The notes under the pieces: generated by a model | Seen by the model: only the letters and a program-made list of their open reading frames with translations | Database searches by the model: none | Told to the model about the DNA's origin: nothing | Assembly: GCA_016935955.1 (NCBI GenBank) | Contig: JAFGPY010000094.1 | Span: forward strand, 1-39,045 | From: Planctomycetota bacterium | GTDB taxonomy: Bacteria; Planctomycetota; Phycisphaerae; FEN-1346; JAACEH01 | Length of the DNA: 39,045 nucleotides | Reading direction: 5' to 3' | Made by a program: the position numbers and the translations under genes | In this document: one piece after another, positions 24,287 through 32,256 of the stretch | Position numbering within the stretch: position 1 is the stretch's first letter | How the letters are laid out: each line of letters opens with the position of its first letter

Positions 24287-25777
24287 TCAATCATCAAGAG
24301 TGGTGTCGAGATCCGGCATGATGCCGGCGTCGCCTTCCAGTTCCTTCCGCAGTTTCGACAGCCGCTTGGCCGCGTCGCGGTACTGGAAGTCGGTCATTAC
24401 GATTTCACTGTAGCAGTCGATCGCTTCCTGGTGCTTCTTCATCGTCTCGAACGTCATGCCCAGGTTGTAACGAAGCTCTTTCCACAGGGCGTCGCCCTGG
24501 AGTTCGTAGCCGTCGATGGCGGTCTTGAACTGCGCGGCGGCTTCCTGGAGCAGGCGGCTCTTGAAGAAGCACTTGCCGAGCATGTTCAGCGACTGGACCT
24601 TGTGCTTCGGGTCGCGGGTCGCCAACTGGAACGAACCGATGGCCGCCTCGATCTGATCGCTGCGGTACTGACGCAGGGCCAACTCGTAGCGAACGCTCAT
24701 GTCGGTCGGGTACTCGCGCGTCCGTTCCTCGAAGATGGCCAACTCCGCCTGGTTGCGTTTCTCGATCAGTTCCTTGCGCTTGGCCTGCAACGGCTCGCTG
24801 CCGGGCTCCTGCGTCAACTGCTCTTCGACGGCACGGAGGTCGCGGCGCAATTGCCGCATCCTCAGGTCATCCATCTTGACCTTGATCCGATAGTCCGCTC
24901 CGCCGGAAGCCGTGCGGGCCTTGCGGTAGGCGGCCATGGCCTCCTCGTCGCGGCCGGCGCGAGTGTAGGTGTCGCCGATGGTGATCATCAGGTTCAGATC
25001 GTTCGGCGTTTCCTTGAGCTGCTCGGTCAATTTTTCGGCCCGGGCCACGAGTTCATCTTCGGCCGTGAGGACCTTCTGCATGGCACTGTCGCGGGCTGTC
25101 TCCTGGTCTCTAATGCGGTCGTGGAAGCTGTCGGCGTCTTCCAGCCCGGCGCCGAGCGTCGTCCGGGCCGCCAAGTCGCGAATGCGCTTCATGTGCCGGC
25201 CCGAGCCCGTCTTATCCAGGTGCTCGGCCTCCATGAGTGTCATCATGGCCGTCCGGTGCTTGGCGCGGGCCTCGTAGATGTCGGCCATCTGCACGCACAG
25301 CGTCTCACTGAGCTTGCCCATGCGGCGGGCCGACTCCAGGGCCTTGTCGGCGAAGAACAGCGGCGAACCCTGCAGGTTCAGATTCAACGCCATCTGGGCC
25401 AGTGCCGCCAGATCCAGATAGTTGTCCGGCTTGCCGGCCATGGACCGTTCCATCTCCAGGAAGGCCTCTTTCTTCTTGCCGGTCATCTGGAGCATGTTGG
25501 ACTTGATACCCGCCGTTCGCGTGCCCCAGCTCTTGTTCTTGCCGGCGCCCAGGCGGCGTACGGCCGTCTCGAAAAGGGCCTTGTGTCCCCGCTCGACGTC
25601 GTCGGGCGTGCAGCGAAGGCCTTCAAGATAGAGTTCGATCGCATAATCGAAATTGTTGCGCCGTGCCGCATCGTCGGCACGGTCGAAACAGCCCTTGGCC
25701 CGAGCGATGATCTCGGGCGACATGGCAAACTCTTCTTCGGCGCCACCGCTATCCGGCTTCTCGGGTTCCTTGGCCAC
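24287..25777 (-). CDS. TPR-repeat protein of unknown function
   Basis: The 496-residue protein has no signal peptide or membrane helix and is built from helical TPR-like repeats. Examples are FDYAIELYLEGLRCTPDD, EEAMAAYRKARTAS, AAIGSFQLATRDP, LQEAAAQFKTAIDGY and HQEAIDCYSEIVM. A charged, Arg/Glu/Gln-rich coiled-coil stretch lies at about 280-340. TPR proteins act as scaffolds; nothing here identifies a partner. The start is GTG at 25775-25777, preceded by GGAGG at eight bases; the longer open frame upstream has unlikely composition. It stands between the divergent def promoter region and rpsT. Confidence 0.8.
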   Translation of the reverse strand: MAKEPEKPDSGGAEEEFAMSPEIIARAKGCFDRADDAARRNNFDYAIELYLEGLRCTPDDVERGHKALFETAVRRLGAGKNKSWGTRTAGIKSNMLQMTGKKKEAFLEMERSMAGKPDNYLDLAALAQMALNLNLQGSPLFFADKALESARRMGKLSETLCVQMADIYEARAKHRTAMMTLMEAEHLDKTGSGRHMKRIRDLAARTTLGAGLEDADSFHDRIRDQETARDSAMQKVLTAEDELVARAEKLTEQLKETPNDLNLMITIGDTYTRAGRDEEAMAAYRKARTASGGADYRIKVKMDDLRMRQLRRDLRAVEEQLTQEPGSEPLQAKRKELIEKRNQAELAIFEERTREYPTDMSVRYELALRQYRSDQIEAAIGSFQLATRDPKHKVQSLNMLGKCFFKSRLLQEAAAQFKTAIDGYELQGDALWKELRYNLGMTFETMKKHQEAIDCYSEIVMTDFQYRDAAKRLSKLRKELEGDAGIMPDLDTTLDD

Positions 25778-25854
25778 TGAAGTCACCTCCGTCGCAGCTT
25801 TCCGGCCCGCTAGGGCTTGCTTCAGCACGGCCCCAACAGGCGTGCGAGCACTAC

Positions 25855-25882
25855 AGTCTATCTTTCGACGTCGGCAAGTCAA
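25855..25882 (-). promoter_or_regulatory. Candidate promoter of the TPR gene
   Basis: On the minus strand TTGACT (25877-25882) and TAGACT (25855-25860) are 16 bases apart. The leader to the GTG would be about 70 bases. It diverges from the def promoter, with 17 bases between the two -35 boxes. Confidence 0.45.
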
Positions 25883-25899
25883 CAAAAAACAGATGCCCC

Positions 25900-25928
25900 T
25901 TGAAGGCCCCCCTCGCAAAGCCTAAAAT
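25900..25928 (+). promoter_or_regulatory. Candidate sigma70-type promoter of def-fmt-DUF116-rsmB
   Basis: TTGAAG (25900-25905) and TAAAAT (25923-25928) are spaced exactly 17 bases apart. The start would be near 25935, leaving about 44 bases to the TTG start of def. Confidence 0.6.
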
Positions 25929-25978
25929 AGAAAGCCACAATCCCTTATGCATTCCGGGAGAGAGACGGGAGAAGCCCA

Positions 25979-26548
25979 TTGACCATTGTGACATATCCCA
26001 ACGAGGTCCTTAGCCGCAAGGCCCAGAAAGTCACTTCGTTTGACGACCAACTGCGGAATATCGCCCAGCAGATGTTCGAGACCATGTACGCCGGCAACGG
26101 GGTGGGATTGGCCGCTCCCCAGGTCGGCCTGTCCATGCGACTGTGCGTGATCCACATACCGGAGGATCCCCACGGCGAACTCGCACTGGTCAATCCCGAG
26201 ATCGTCCACACCGAGGGCCGCCAGACCGCCGAGGAAGGGTGCCTGAGTTTCCCCGGTATCTTCGTCAACGTTCAGCGCGCCGCCAAGGTCCGCGTCCGCT
26301 ACCAAGACCTCGACGGCAACCCGCAGGAAGTCGAGGGCGAGGGGCTGCTGGCCCGGGCCCTGCAGCACGAGATCGACCACCTCGGCGGCGTCCTGCTGGT
26401 CAACAAGATGACCACCGTCCAGCGGATGGCCAATCGCCGGGCCCTGGAGATGTTGCGTCGGCGTAGCGCAGCCGCGGGGTCCCCGGCCTCCCCGGACCAG
26501 GCCGCCATGGGCCACGATGAGCAGCAGGAGGCAGCGGGCACTTCATGA
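25979..26548 (+). CDS. def: Peptide deformylase
   Basis: Def removes the formyl group from the N-terminal methionine of new proteins. The 189-residue product has all three metal-site motifs: GNGVGLAAPQVG, EEGCLSFPG (Cys ligand), and QHEIDHLGG with the HExxH ligands and catalytic Glu. The start is TTG at 25979-25981, the only start in frame that keeps the conserved N-terminus, with GGGAGA upstream. After the conserved core a Ser/Ala/Gln-rich tail of ~30 residues leads to a stop that overlaps the fmt ATG in ATGA. Pairing with fmt is typical. Confidence 0.96.
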   Translation: MTIVTYPNEVLSRKAQKVTSFDDQLRNIAQQMFETMYAGNGVGLAAPQVGLSMRLCVIHIPEDPHGELALVNPEIVHTEGRQTAEEGCLSFPGIFVNVQRAAKVRVRYQDLDGNPQEVEGEGLLARALQHEIDHLGGVLLVNKMTTVQRMANRRALEMLRRRSAAAGSPASPDQAAMGHDEQQEAAGTS

Positions 26549-27516
26549 GGATCCTGGTGGCCGCCACGGGCGACTTTGCGATGCCGACCTTCAGGGGCCT
26601 GGCCGACGGCGGGCACGTGATGGTCGGTCTGATCACCCAACCCGACCGTCCCTCCGGGCGAGGGCGACAGGTCCACGTGGCCGCCGTGAAGCAGGCGGCG
26701 CTCGATGCGGGCATCCCCGTCATGCAGCCCGAGCGGATCGCCGCTCACGACGTCGTGGCCCGCGTCGCCGAGATGGCCCCCGAGGTGTTCCTGGTGATCG
26801 CCTACGGGCAGAAGATTCCCGAAGAAATTTGCGGCCTGCCGCCCAAGGGAGCGATCAACCTGCACGGATCGCTGCTGCCGGAGCTGCGCGGAGCGGCGCC
26901 CTGCAACTGGGCGATCATCAACGGTCTGAAACGCACCGGCGTCAGCGTCATGTACCTCGCTCCGCGAATGGACGCCGGCGACGTACTCGGGCAGCGCGAG
27001 GTGACGATCGGCCCGCGCGAGACGGCCGGCGAGTTGCACGACCGGCTGGCGGCGCTGGGCGCCCGTGTGGTGCTCGACGTGCTGGAGCAGCTCGACGCCG
27101 GAACACACCGACCCATCGTTCAGGACGAAACGAAGGTGACCCTTGCTCCGCGGCTGACCAAGGCCGACGGTCTGATCGATTGGTCGCTTCCGGCAAGTCG
27201 TCTGGACGCCTTGATTCGCGGCCTCAGTCCATGGCCCGGGGCCTTCACGTTCCTGAAGCAGTCGGGACGCGACGACCTGCGGGTCATCGTTGAGCAGGCC
27301 TCGCCCGTGGCCGACTGTGCGGTCGATGGCGAGGAACCGGGCGCGGTCGTCCAGTCGGGCCGACAACTGCTTGTGGCCACAGGAGAGGGCGTGCTGGAGA
27401 TTGCCCAAGTCAAGCCGCAATCCAGCCGCTCGATGGCCGCTGAGGCCTTCTGCAACGGGCACCAGGTCGGCCCGGGCGACCGATTCGGCTTGCCGATTGA
27501 CGTAGCCGGGATATGA
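26545..27516 (+). CDS. fmt: Methionyl-tRNA formyltransferase
   Basis: Fmt formylates Met-tRNAfMet with 10-formyl-THF for translation initiation. The 323-residue protein has the N-terminal formyltransferase fold with TQPDRPSGRGRQV and VIAYGQKIP. The catalytic INLHGSLLPELRGAAPCNWA and GVSVMYLAPRMDAGDVL follow. The C-terminal OB-like domain has GLIDW, IRGLSPWPGAFTFL and a beta-rich end. Its ATG overlaps the def stop by four bases, so both are made from one mRNA with coupled translation. Confidence 0.97.
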   Translation: MRILVAATGDFAMPTFRGLADGGHVMVGLITQPDRPSGRGRQVHVAAVKQAALDAGIPVMQPERIAAHDVVARVAEMAPEVFLVIAYGQKIPEEICGLPPKGAINLHGSLLPELRGAAPCNWAIINGLKRTGVSVMYLAPRMDAGDVLGQREVTIGPRETAGELHDRLAALGARVVLDVLEQLDAGTHRPIVQDETKVTLAPRLTKADGLIDWSLPASRLDALIRGLSPWPGAFTFLKQSGRDDLRVIVEQASPVADCAVDGEEPGAVVQSGRQLLVATGEGVLEIAQVKPQSSRSMAAEAFCNGHQVGPGDRFGLPIDVAGI

Positions 27517-27522
27517 TGGGAA

Positions 27523-27957
27523 GTGACCGCCATGCTCAAGGCCCTCAACAATTTCGGCGTTCGCCTTCGCCGCCCCCGGTGCAAGCCCGAGGAACTTCTG
27601 CTGCTGTTCTCCTCCTGCCTGCAGCGGTCCAAGTGTGACTGCAACCTGGCCGATTCGCTGGACAATTGCCGGCGCTGCGGCCAATGCGTGGTCAAGGACT
27701 TCATCGAACTCGCCGAGGAATATGGCTGCCACATTTTCATCGCCACGGGCGGGCGCCTTGCAGCCCAGCGGGCGCGCGACCCGAAGATCAAGGCGATTGT
27801 CGCCGTGGCCTGTGCCAAGGAACTGTCCGAAGGCATCAGGGCCACGTTCCCCAAGCCGGTACTGGCCCAGGAACTCTGTACCCCCAACGGTCCCTGCAAG
27901 GATACGCAGGTGGACATCGAGGCCGTTCGCAAGGCCGTCGAGTACTTCCTTCGCTGA
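27523..27957 (+). CDS. DUF116-family cysteine-rich protein
   Basis: The product of up to 144 residues matches the DUF116 pattern. SSCLQRSKCDCNLADSL leads into NCRRCGQC at about residues 31-57, then the Rossmann-like FIATGGRLAAQRARDPKI and AIVAVACAKELSEGI, and LCTPNGPCKDTQVD. The Cys clusters suggest an Fe-S cluster or zinc site. The family function is not established. The gene sits between fmt and rsmB, an arrangement I recall from other bacteria, so a role linked to translation or formyl/methyl transfer is possible but unproven. The start is GTG 27523 or ATG 27532, with GGGA upstream of either. Confidence 0.8.
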   Translation: MTAMLKALNNFGVRLRRPRCKPEELLLLFSSCLQRSKCDCNLADSLDNCRRCGQCVVKDFIELAEEYGCHIFIATGGRLAAQRARDPKIKAIVAVACAKELSEGIRATFPKPVLAQELCTPNGPCKDTQVDIEAVRKAVEYFLR

Positions 27958-27997
27958 TCGGATCGTCGGCCGCCAACTGCCGCCAGAACGCACATCC

Positions 27998-29359
27998 ATG
28001 AACGCACGTGAACTCGCACTGCTTGCCCTTCGCAACGCCCATGATCGGGGAGCCTACGTCCAGGACTGTCTGCACGAGTTGCTGAACGCCCACGATCTGT
28101 CGCCGGCCGATCGGGCTCTGGCCACCGAGATCGCCTCGGGAACGGTCAGACATCGGAGGACCCTGGACCGGCTGCTCGACCGGCGACTCAGGAAACCGAT
28201 TCACCAGATGGCGCCTGCCGTGCGGTTGGTTCTGGAGAGCGCCGCCTATCAGATTCTCTTTCTCGACCGTGTGCCCGACTACGCGGTGGTCAACGAGGCG
28301 GTCCGCCTGGCTCGCGAGGTCGCCCACGGCCGCGTGCCCGGCCTCGTCAACGCCGTACTGCGTCGCCTGTCGGAAATGGTCGATCGCGACGCCAGCGCCG
28401 AGGACGTCCAGAACGTGCGACGCATACTACCCCTGCCGCACGGCGGGACGATTGTCCTGAAGGAAGGCCTGCTGCCCGAGGAGCCCGACCGTCGCTTGGC
28501 CGATGCCTACAGTTTTCCGCATCCCCTCGTGAAGCGCTGGATGCAGCGGTGGGGTGCCGCGCGAACCGAGGACGTGCTTGCCGCCCTCAACCACCCGCCG
28601 CGAACCTTCGCCCGAATCAACACGCTGCGCACGTCGGCCGACGAACTCGCGCGTCGTTTGCCGGAGTCTGTCCGCGACGAAGTGCGATGGATCAGCAATC
28701 GTGTCGCCGACGTGTCGCACCTGCCGCACGACCTTTTGTTGGGACTGCTCGACGAAGGCCTTGTGACCATCGAGGATTCGACGGCCATGCGGGCGGTGGA
28801 AGCCCTGGACCTGCGGCCGGGAATGACGGTGCTGGACCTCTGTGCGGCGCCGGGCGGCAAGGCCTCCTATGTCGCCGAACTCATCCGAGGGCAGGGCGCC
28901 GTCTGGGCCCTGGACCGACAGGGGCCGCGACTCGACGCCCTGCGCGAAACGTGCCGGCGCCTGCACCTGGAGAACGTTCACGTTGCAGCCAACGTCCCGG
29001 CGGAATTCCCGGACGACATGCCGCCGCGGTTCGACCGCGTGCTCGTCGACGTGCCGTGCAGCAACACCGGCGTCCTGGGACGTCGGGCCGAGGCTCGCTG
29101 GCGGCTCAAGGACCACGCGATGGATTCGTTGCGTCCGCTGCAGGCCGAGTTGCTGGCCCAGGGCGCCGGCATGACCGCTCCCGGAGGTCTTTGCGTCTAC
29201 TCGACCTGTAGCATCGAGCCGGACGAGAACGAGCGGCTGGTCCGCGGCTTCCTGGCCGACCACGGCGAGATGGTCCTGCAGGTCGAACGCGAGACATTAC
29301 CCTCGGCTGACGGCGACGGGGGCTACTTTGCCCGCATGGTTCGCCTCGATGACGCCTAA
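27998..29359 (+). CDS. rsmB: 16S rRNA (cytosine-967 C5)-methyltransferase RsmB
   Basis: RsmB methylates C967 of 16S rRNA. From the ATG at 27998 it has 453 residues. An N-terminal NusB-like RNA-binding domain covers about 1-140 (ARELALLALRNAHDRGAYVQ, VPDYAVVNEAVRLAR). The SAM methyltransferase domain has VLDLCAAPGGKASYVAEL, WALDRQGPRLDAL, LVDVPCSNTGVLGRR and VYSTCSIEPDENE, giving both catalytic cysteines. A long open frame reaches back through the DUF116 gene, but homology begins at this ATG. No strong ribosome-binding site is visible, so the exact start is the weakest point. Confidence 0.94.
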   Translation: MNARELALLALRNAHDRGAYVQDCLHELLNAHDLSPADRALATEIASGTVRHRRTLDRLLDRRLRKPIHQMAPAVRLVLESAAYQILFLDRVPDYAVVNEAVRLAREVAHGRVPGLVNAVLRRLSEMVDRDASAEDVQNVRRILPLPHGGTIVLKEGLLPEEPDRRLADAYSFPHPLVKRWMQRWGAARTEDVLAALNHPPRTFARINTLRTSADELARRLPESVRDEVRWISNRVADVSHLPHDLLLGLLDEGLVTIEDSTAMRAVEALDLRPGMTVLDLCAAPGGKASYVAELIRGQGAVWALDRQGPRLDALRETCRRLHLENVHVAANVPAEFPDDMPPRFDRVLVDVPCSNTGVLGRRAEARWRLKDHAMDSLRPLQAELLAQGAGMTAPGGLCVYSTCSIEPDENERLVRGFLADHGEMVLQVERETLPSADGDGGYFARMVRLDDA

Positions 29360-29431
29360 ACTCCCTGCCGACAATCGCCGATAACCTGACACAGGCAGAC
29401 GCTGATTCCCGGCCCTCAACGGACGATTGCC

Positions 29432-29749
29432 ATGGTGTGGATTATCCTGACGCTCTCGGTGTTCGTGATCCTCGTGGTCAACGGCACCATTCACCAGGTG
29501 CGAATCGTCCTGTACAACGAACTGCAGGCTGAATTAGCCGAGAAGCGCCGCCGCGAAATCGAAGAGCACAAGAAGATGGCCGCCGAGAAGATTCGCGATA
29601 TGCTCGCCGAGAAGAAACAACTCCTCGGACCGCGGGGCCTTGCCGCCGCAGAGGCCAACGAGGAAACGACCCAGAAAACCGATGCCCCGCCCCCTCCGTC
29701 CGCCAAGCCGAAGGCCGTTTCTCGTGCGGCCGTCGCAGCAGCGTCCTGA
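29432..29749 (+). CDS. Small single-TM protein with a coiled coil
   Basis: I do not recognise this 105-residue product. Residues 1-20 are a hydrophobic helix with no cleavage-like end, so probably a membrane anchor. Residues ~28-65 are highly charged and heptad-like (ELQAELAEKRRREIEEHKKM), a likely cytoplasmic coiled coil. The tail is Pro/Ala/Lys-rich. Codon use resembles the neighbours, and no better frame exists here. The ATG lacks a clear ribosome-binding site, which lowers confidence. It lies 72 bases after rsmB and 168 before pheT, ahead of the pheT promoter. Confidence 0.55.
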   Translation: MVWIILTLSVFVILVVNGTIHQVRIVLYNELQAELAEKRRREIEEHKKMAAEKIRDMLAEKKQLLGPRGLAAAEANEETTQKTDAPPPPSAKPKAVSRAAVAAAS

Positions 29750-29845
29750 TAGTCTGAGAATGAAGCAGCCCCGTTGCCCTATGCCTGCGGCCGACCGACC
29801 GTTAGCTGAAGTTGCGTCCCGCCTCTGCCCGAAAACTCGCCGAAC

Positions 29846-29873
29846 TTGACACCCTGTGTGGATGACCTATAAT
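29846..29873 (+). promoter_or_regulatory. Strong consensus promoter of pheT
   Basis: Perfect TTGACA (29846-29851) and TATAAT (29868-29873) hexamers are 16 bases apart. The start would be near 29880, a leader of about 38 bases with GAGGAA before the ATG. It is the closest consensus match in the window. I see no T-box or leader-peptide attenuator in so short a leader. Confidence 0.75.
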
Positions 29874-29917
29874 CCTCCTCTTGTGGACCCCTACGGCCCG
29901 ACACGTGAGGAACTGGT

Positions 29918-31948
29918 ATGAACGTTTCGTGGAAATGGCTGCTTGAGTACGTGAAGTTCGACGGTTCTCTGGACGAGGCCGTGCAGCGGTTGACCATGGC
30001 CGGCCTGAACGTCGACAGCGTCGAGCCCTTGCCCGGCGGCGACGCCCTGTTGGACGTCGAGGTCACCAGCAATCGCCCCGACTGCCTCGGCCACCTCGGT
30101 GTGGCCCGCGAACTGGCAGCCATCACCGGCGCCCCTCTTGTCGTGCCGCCCATCGAGTTCAAGGAAAGCGACGACGACGTCAACGCCCTCGCTGCCGTGG
30201 AGGTGGCCGACGCCGCGGGCTGCCCGCGGTACACTGCCCGAGTCATTCGCGGCGTGAAAGTCGGACCGAGTCCCAAGTGGCTCGTCGACCGGCTGGAGGC
30301 TATCGGCCTGCGGCCCGTCAACAACGTCGTGGACGTCACCAACTTCGTGCTCTACGAGCACGGCCAGCCGCTGCACGCCTTCGACTACGACAAGTTGGAC
30401 GGACACCGGATCATCGTGCGGCGAGCCAAGGCCGGCGAGTTGTTTGACGCTATCGACCACTCGCGGCACACCATGGTCGCCGCGGACCTGGTCATTGCCG
30501 ACGCCGAGCGTGCCGTGGCCATGGCCGGCGTGATGGGCGGTCTGGACACCGAAGTCACCGAGCAGACGACCAACGTGCTCCTGGAGTCGGCGAATTTCGA
30601 TGCGCTCAGCGTCCGCACCACGAGCCGCAGGACGCAGTTGATGAGCGACGCCAGCTATCGCTTCGAGCGCGGCGTCGATTACGACGGCGCCGACTGGGCC
30701 AGCCGCAGAGCGTGCCGCCTGATTCTTGAGGTTGCCGGCGGCAGGGCGGCTTGCGGCATGATCGACGCCCACGTCGAACCGGCCTCACCTCCCGTGATCC
30801 GGTTCCGTTACAGCCAGGTCAAGCGCGTTCTGGGCATCGACGTGCCGCGCGGGGAATCGCTGCGCATCCTCAAGGCTCTGGGCATCGAGATTCTGCGACA
30901 GGGAGACGACGACGTCGAGGTTCGTCCTCCCGCATGCCGTCGTGACCTGACTCGCGACGTCGACCTCGTGGAAGAGATCGCCCGCGTGTACGGGTACGAC
31001 AAGGTGCCGTACCTGAAGCACGTGCCGACGGCCGCACCGGTGACCACGCGCCGTGAAGAGGTGCGACGCCTGATCGAAGCCACGCTGATGACCGCCGGGT
31101 ATCAGGAGGCCATCACGATCACGCTGACCGACGCCGAGGCGGCGTCCATGTTCTCGCCCGGTGACGACTCCGTGCCGCTGGCCACACGCGGCACGGCGGC
31201 GGCCGCAGCCACGTTCATTCGCAAGAGCGTCCTGCCCGGTCTCCTGCAGGCCAAACGCAACAATCAGGACGTCGGCCGCGGCGAAGTGTCCCTGTTCGAG
31301 ATCGCCCGGGCGTTTCGCGACCGGCCCGGCGAACCGATGCCGCACGAGGCCGTGCATCTGGCCTTGCTGAGCGACGACGAGCCCGAGGCCGGAAGCGGCG
31401 TGCTGGAGACGCTCGCTGCCCGGCTTGGTCGCGACGGAGCGCTGGAACTGCGCCCGACGAACCGCGTCCGCGAACTGGACGGGCAATGGCAGGCCGACGT
31501 GGTCTTCGACGGCAAGGTGATCGGTTTCTGCGGCCTGCTCGGCGACGCTGTCTGTAAGCGCTACAAGTTCCGCCACGTGCCGTGGGTGGCCGAGATCGAA
31601 GTTGAACCGCTCATCGAAGCCGCCCGACTGACGCCGCGGTACCAGCCGGTGCCGCAACTGCCCGCCATCGAGCGTGACCTGGCCCTGATCGTCGACGAGG
31701 GGCTGCTCTGGCGCGACTTGGAGGCTGCGGCCCGTGGGGCAGGGGTGTCGGAACTCGAGGACGTGCACTACGTTAGCCTCTATCGCGGCAAACCGATTCC
31801 CGCCGGCAAGAAATGCATTGCCCTGCGGCTGCGATTCCGCCACCAGGAGTCCACCCTGACGCACGAACAGGCCGACGCGTTCCAAGAACGGATTCTTGCG
31901 TGCCTTAACAAGAAACTCGGCGCAGAGTTGCGCGCCGCCGGACAGTAA
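29918..31948 (+). CDS. pheT: Phenylalanine-tRNA ligase beta subunit, short form without the tRNA-binding OB domain
   Basis: PheT pairs with PheS to charge tRNAPhe. This 676-residue protein starts MNVSWKWLLEYVKF; after TMAGLNVDSVEPL it goes within about 15 residues to LDVEVTSNRPDCLGHLGVAREL. In the ~790-residue bacterial form these segments are separated by about 110 residues of EMAPII-like OB domain (B2), absent here. The B3/B4 editing region (VNNVVDVTNFVLYEHGQPLH, AGVMGGLDTEV), B5 (RPPACRRDLTRDVDLVEEIA), the catalytic-like core and the C-terminal FDX-ACB anticodon-binding domain (about 585-676) are present. It has its own strong promoter. pheS is not in the window. Confidence 0.95.
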   Translation: MNVSWKWLLEYVKFDGSLDEAVQRLTMAGLNVDSVEPLPGGDALLDVEVTSNRPDCLGHLGVARELAAITGAPLVVPPIEFKESDDDVNALAAVEVADAAGCPRYTARVIRGVKVGPSPKWLVDRLEAIGLRPVNNVVDVTNFVLYEHGQPLHAFDYDKLDGHRIIVRRAKAGELFDAIDHSRHTMVAADLVIADAERAVAMAGVMGGLDTEVTEQTTNVLLESANFDALSVRTTSRRTQLMSDASYRFERGVDYDGADWASRRACRLILEVAGGRAACGMIDAHVEPASPPVIRFRYSQVKRVLGIDVPRGESLRILKALGIEILRQGDDDVEVRPPACRRDLTRDVDLVEEIARVYGYDKVPYLKHVPTAAPVTTRREEVRRLIEATLMTAGYQEAITITLTDAEAASMFSPGDDSVPLATRGTAAAAATFIRKSVLPGLLQAKRNNQDVGRGEVSLFEIARAFRDRPGEPMPHEAVHLALLSDDEPEAGSGVLETLAARLGRDGALELRPTNRVRELDGQWQADVVFDGKVIGFCGLLGDAVCKRYKFRHVPWVAEIEVEPLIEAARLTPRYQPVPQLPAIERDLALIVDEGLLWRDLEAAARGAGVSELEDVHYVSLYRGKPIPAGKKCIALRLRFRHQESTLTHEQADAFQERILACLNKKLGAELRAAGQ

Positions 31949-31959
31949 ATGCCTATAAT
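31928..31959 (+). promoter_or_regulatory. Possible promoter of the 6S-like RNA transcript
   Basis: A perfect TATAAT (31954-31959) overlaps the end of pheT. The best -35 match, TTGCGC (31928-31933), is 20 bases away, which is too far for a normal spacer, though a TG just upstream of the -10 could compensate. Transcription would begin near 31966, some 60-70 bases before the folded RNA, so processing would be needed. Confidence 0.35.
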
Positions 31960-31979
31960 GAAGGTAGAGCAGGAGGAGG

Positions 31980-32066
31980 ATGAAGAGGCTAAAGTTATCG
32001 CCCAATTCGCCCGATAATGCTAATGTTGGGTTTGGGCCCCGTGAGGGTTCCGTGACAAGTGAATAG
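31980..32066 (+). CDS. Possible 28-residue leader peptide
   Basis: ATG at 31980 directly follows AGGAGGAGG, an extended Shine-Dalgarno sequence, and opens 28 codons to TAG at 32064. The peptide begins MKRLKLSPNSPDN and has no recognisable motif. The ORF overlaps the 5' side of the predicted 6S-like RNA (outer stem), so translation and folding would compete. The spacing between SD and ATG is short. It could be chance. Confidence 0.25.
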   Translation: MKRLKLSPNSPDNANVGFGPREGSVTSE

Positions 32067-32256
32067 AGCCTCTGCCCGGTTCGTGTTTAGGAGCTTATTG
32101 AAACAACCGATACACTCACATCGGGGACCGGCAATGATGCTGCGACGAGCACGCTCCGCATAGCGGAGAAGCCATGACTTGCAGCACTTGGTTCCCACTT
32201 ACATGTGGGTTGATTTCAAATGCTTCTTACGGCCTGACGGCGGGGGTTTACCATTA
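32030..32256 (+). ncRNA. ssrS: Probable 6S RNA
   Basis: This gene-free stretch after pheT folds like 6S RNA, the promoter mimic that binds sigma70 RNA polymerase. The closing stem is built from 32037-32040 with 32242-32246, 32050-32059 with 32223-32232 (9 of 10 pairs), and 32098-32108 with 32208-32219 (11 pairs, one bulge). A bubble of about 29 and 21 bases follows, then a terminal arm: 32138-32143 with 32181-32186 and a perfect hairpin 32154-32159/32163-32168. Short motifs align with my memory of E. coli 6S: GAGCAYGCTC, GAGAAGCC, and CCTGACGGCGG against CCTGCGGCGG. A strong terminator follows. Exact ends are uncertain. An unrelated structured RNA is the main alternative; tmRNA, RNase P RNA and SRP RNA motifs are absent. 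Confidence 0.65.

Noticed and set aside
31995..32198. 67-codon minus-strand ORF across the 6S-like RNA
   Set aside because: No ribosome-binding site or motif, and it lies opposite a well-folded RNA with a matching terminator.
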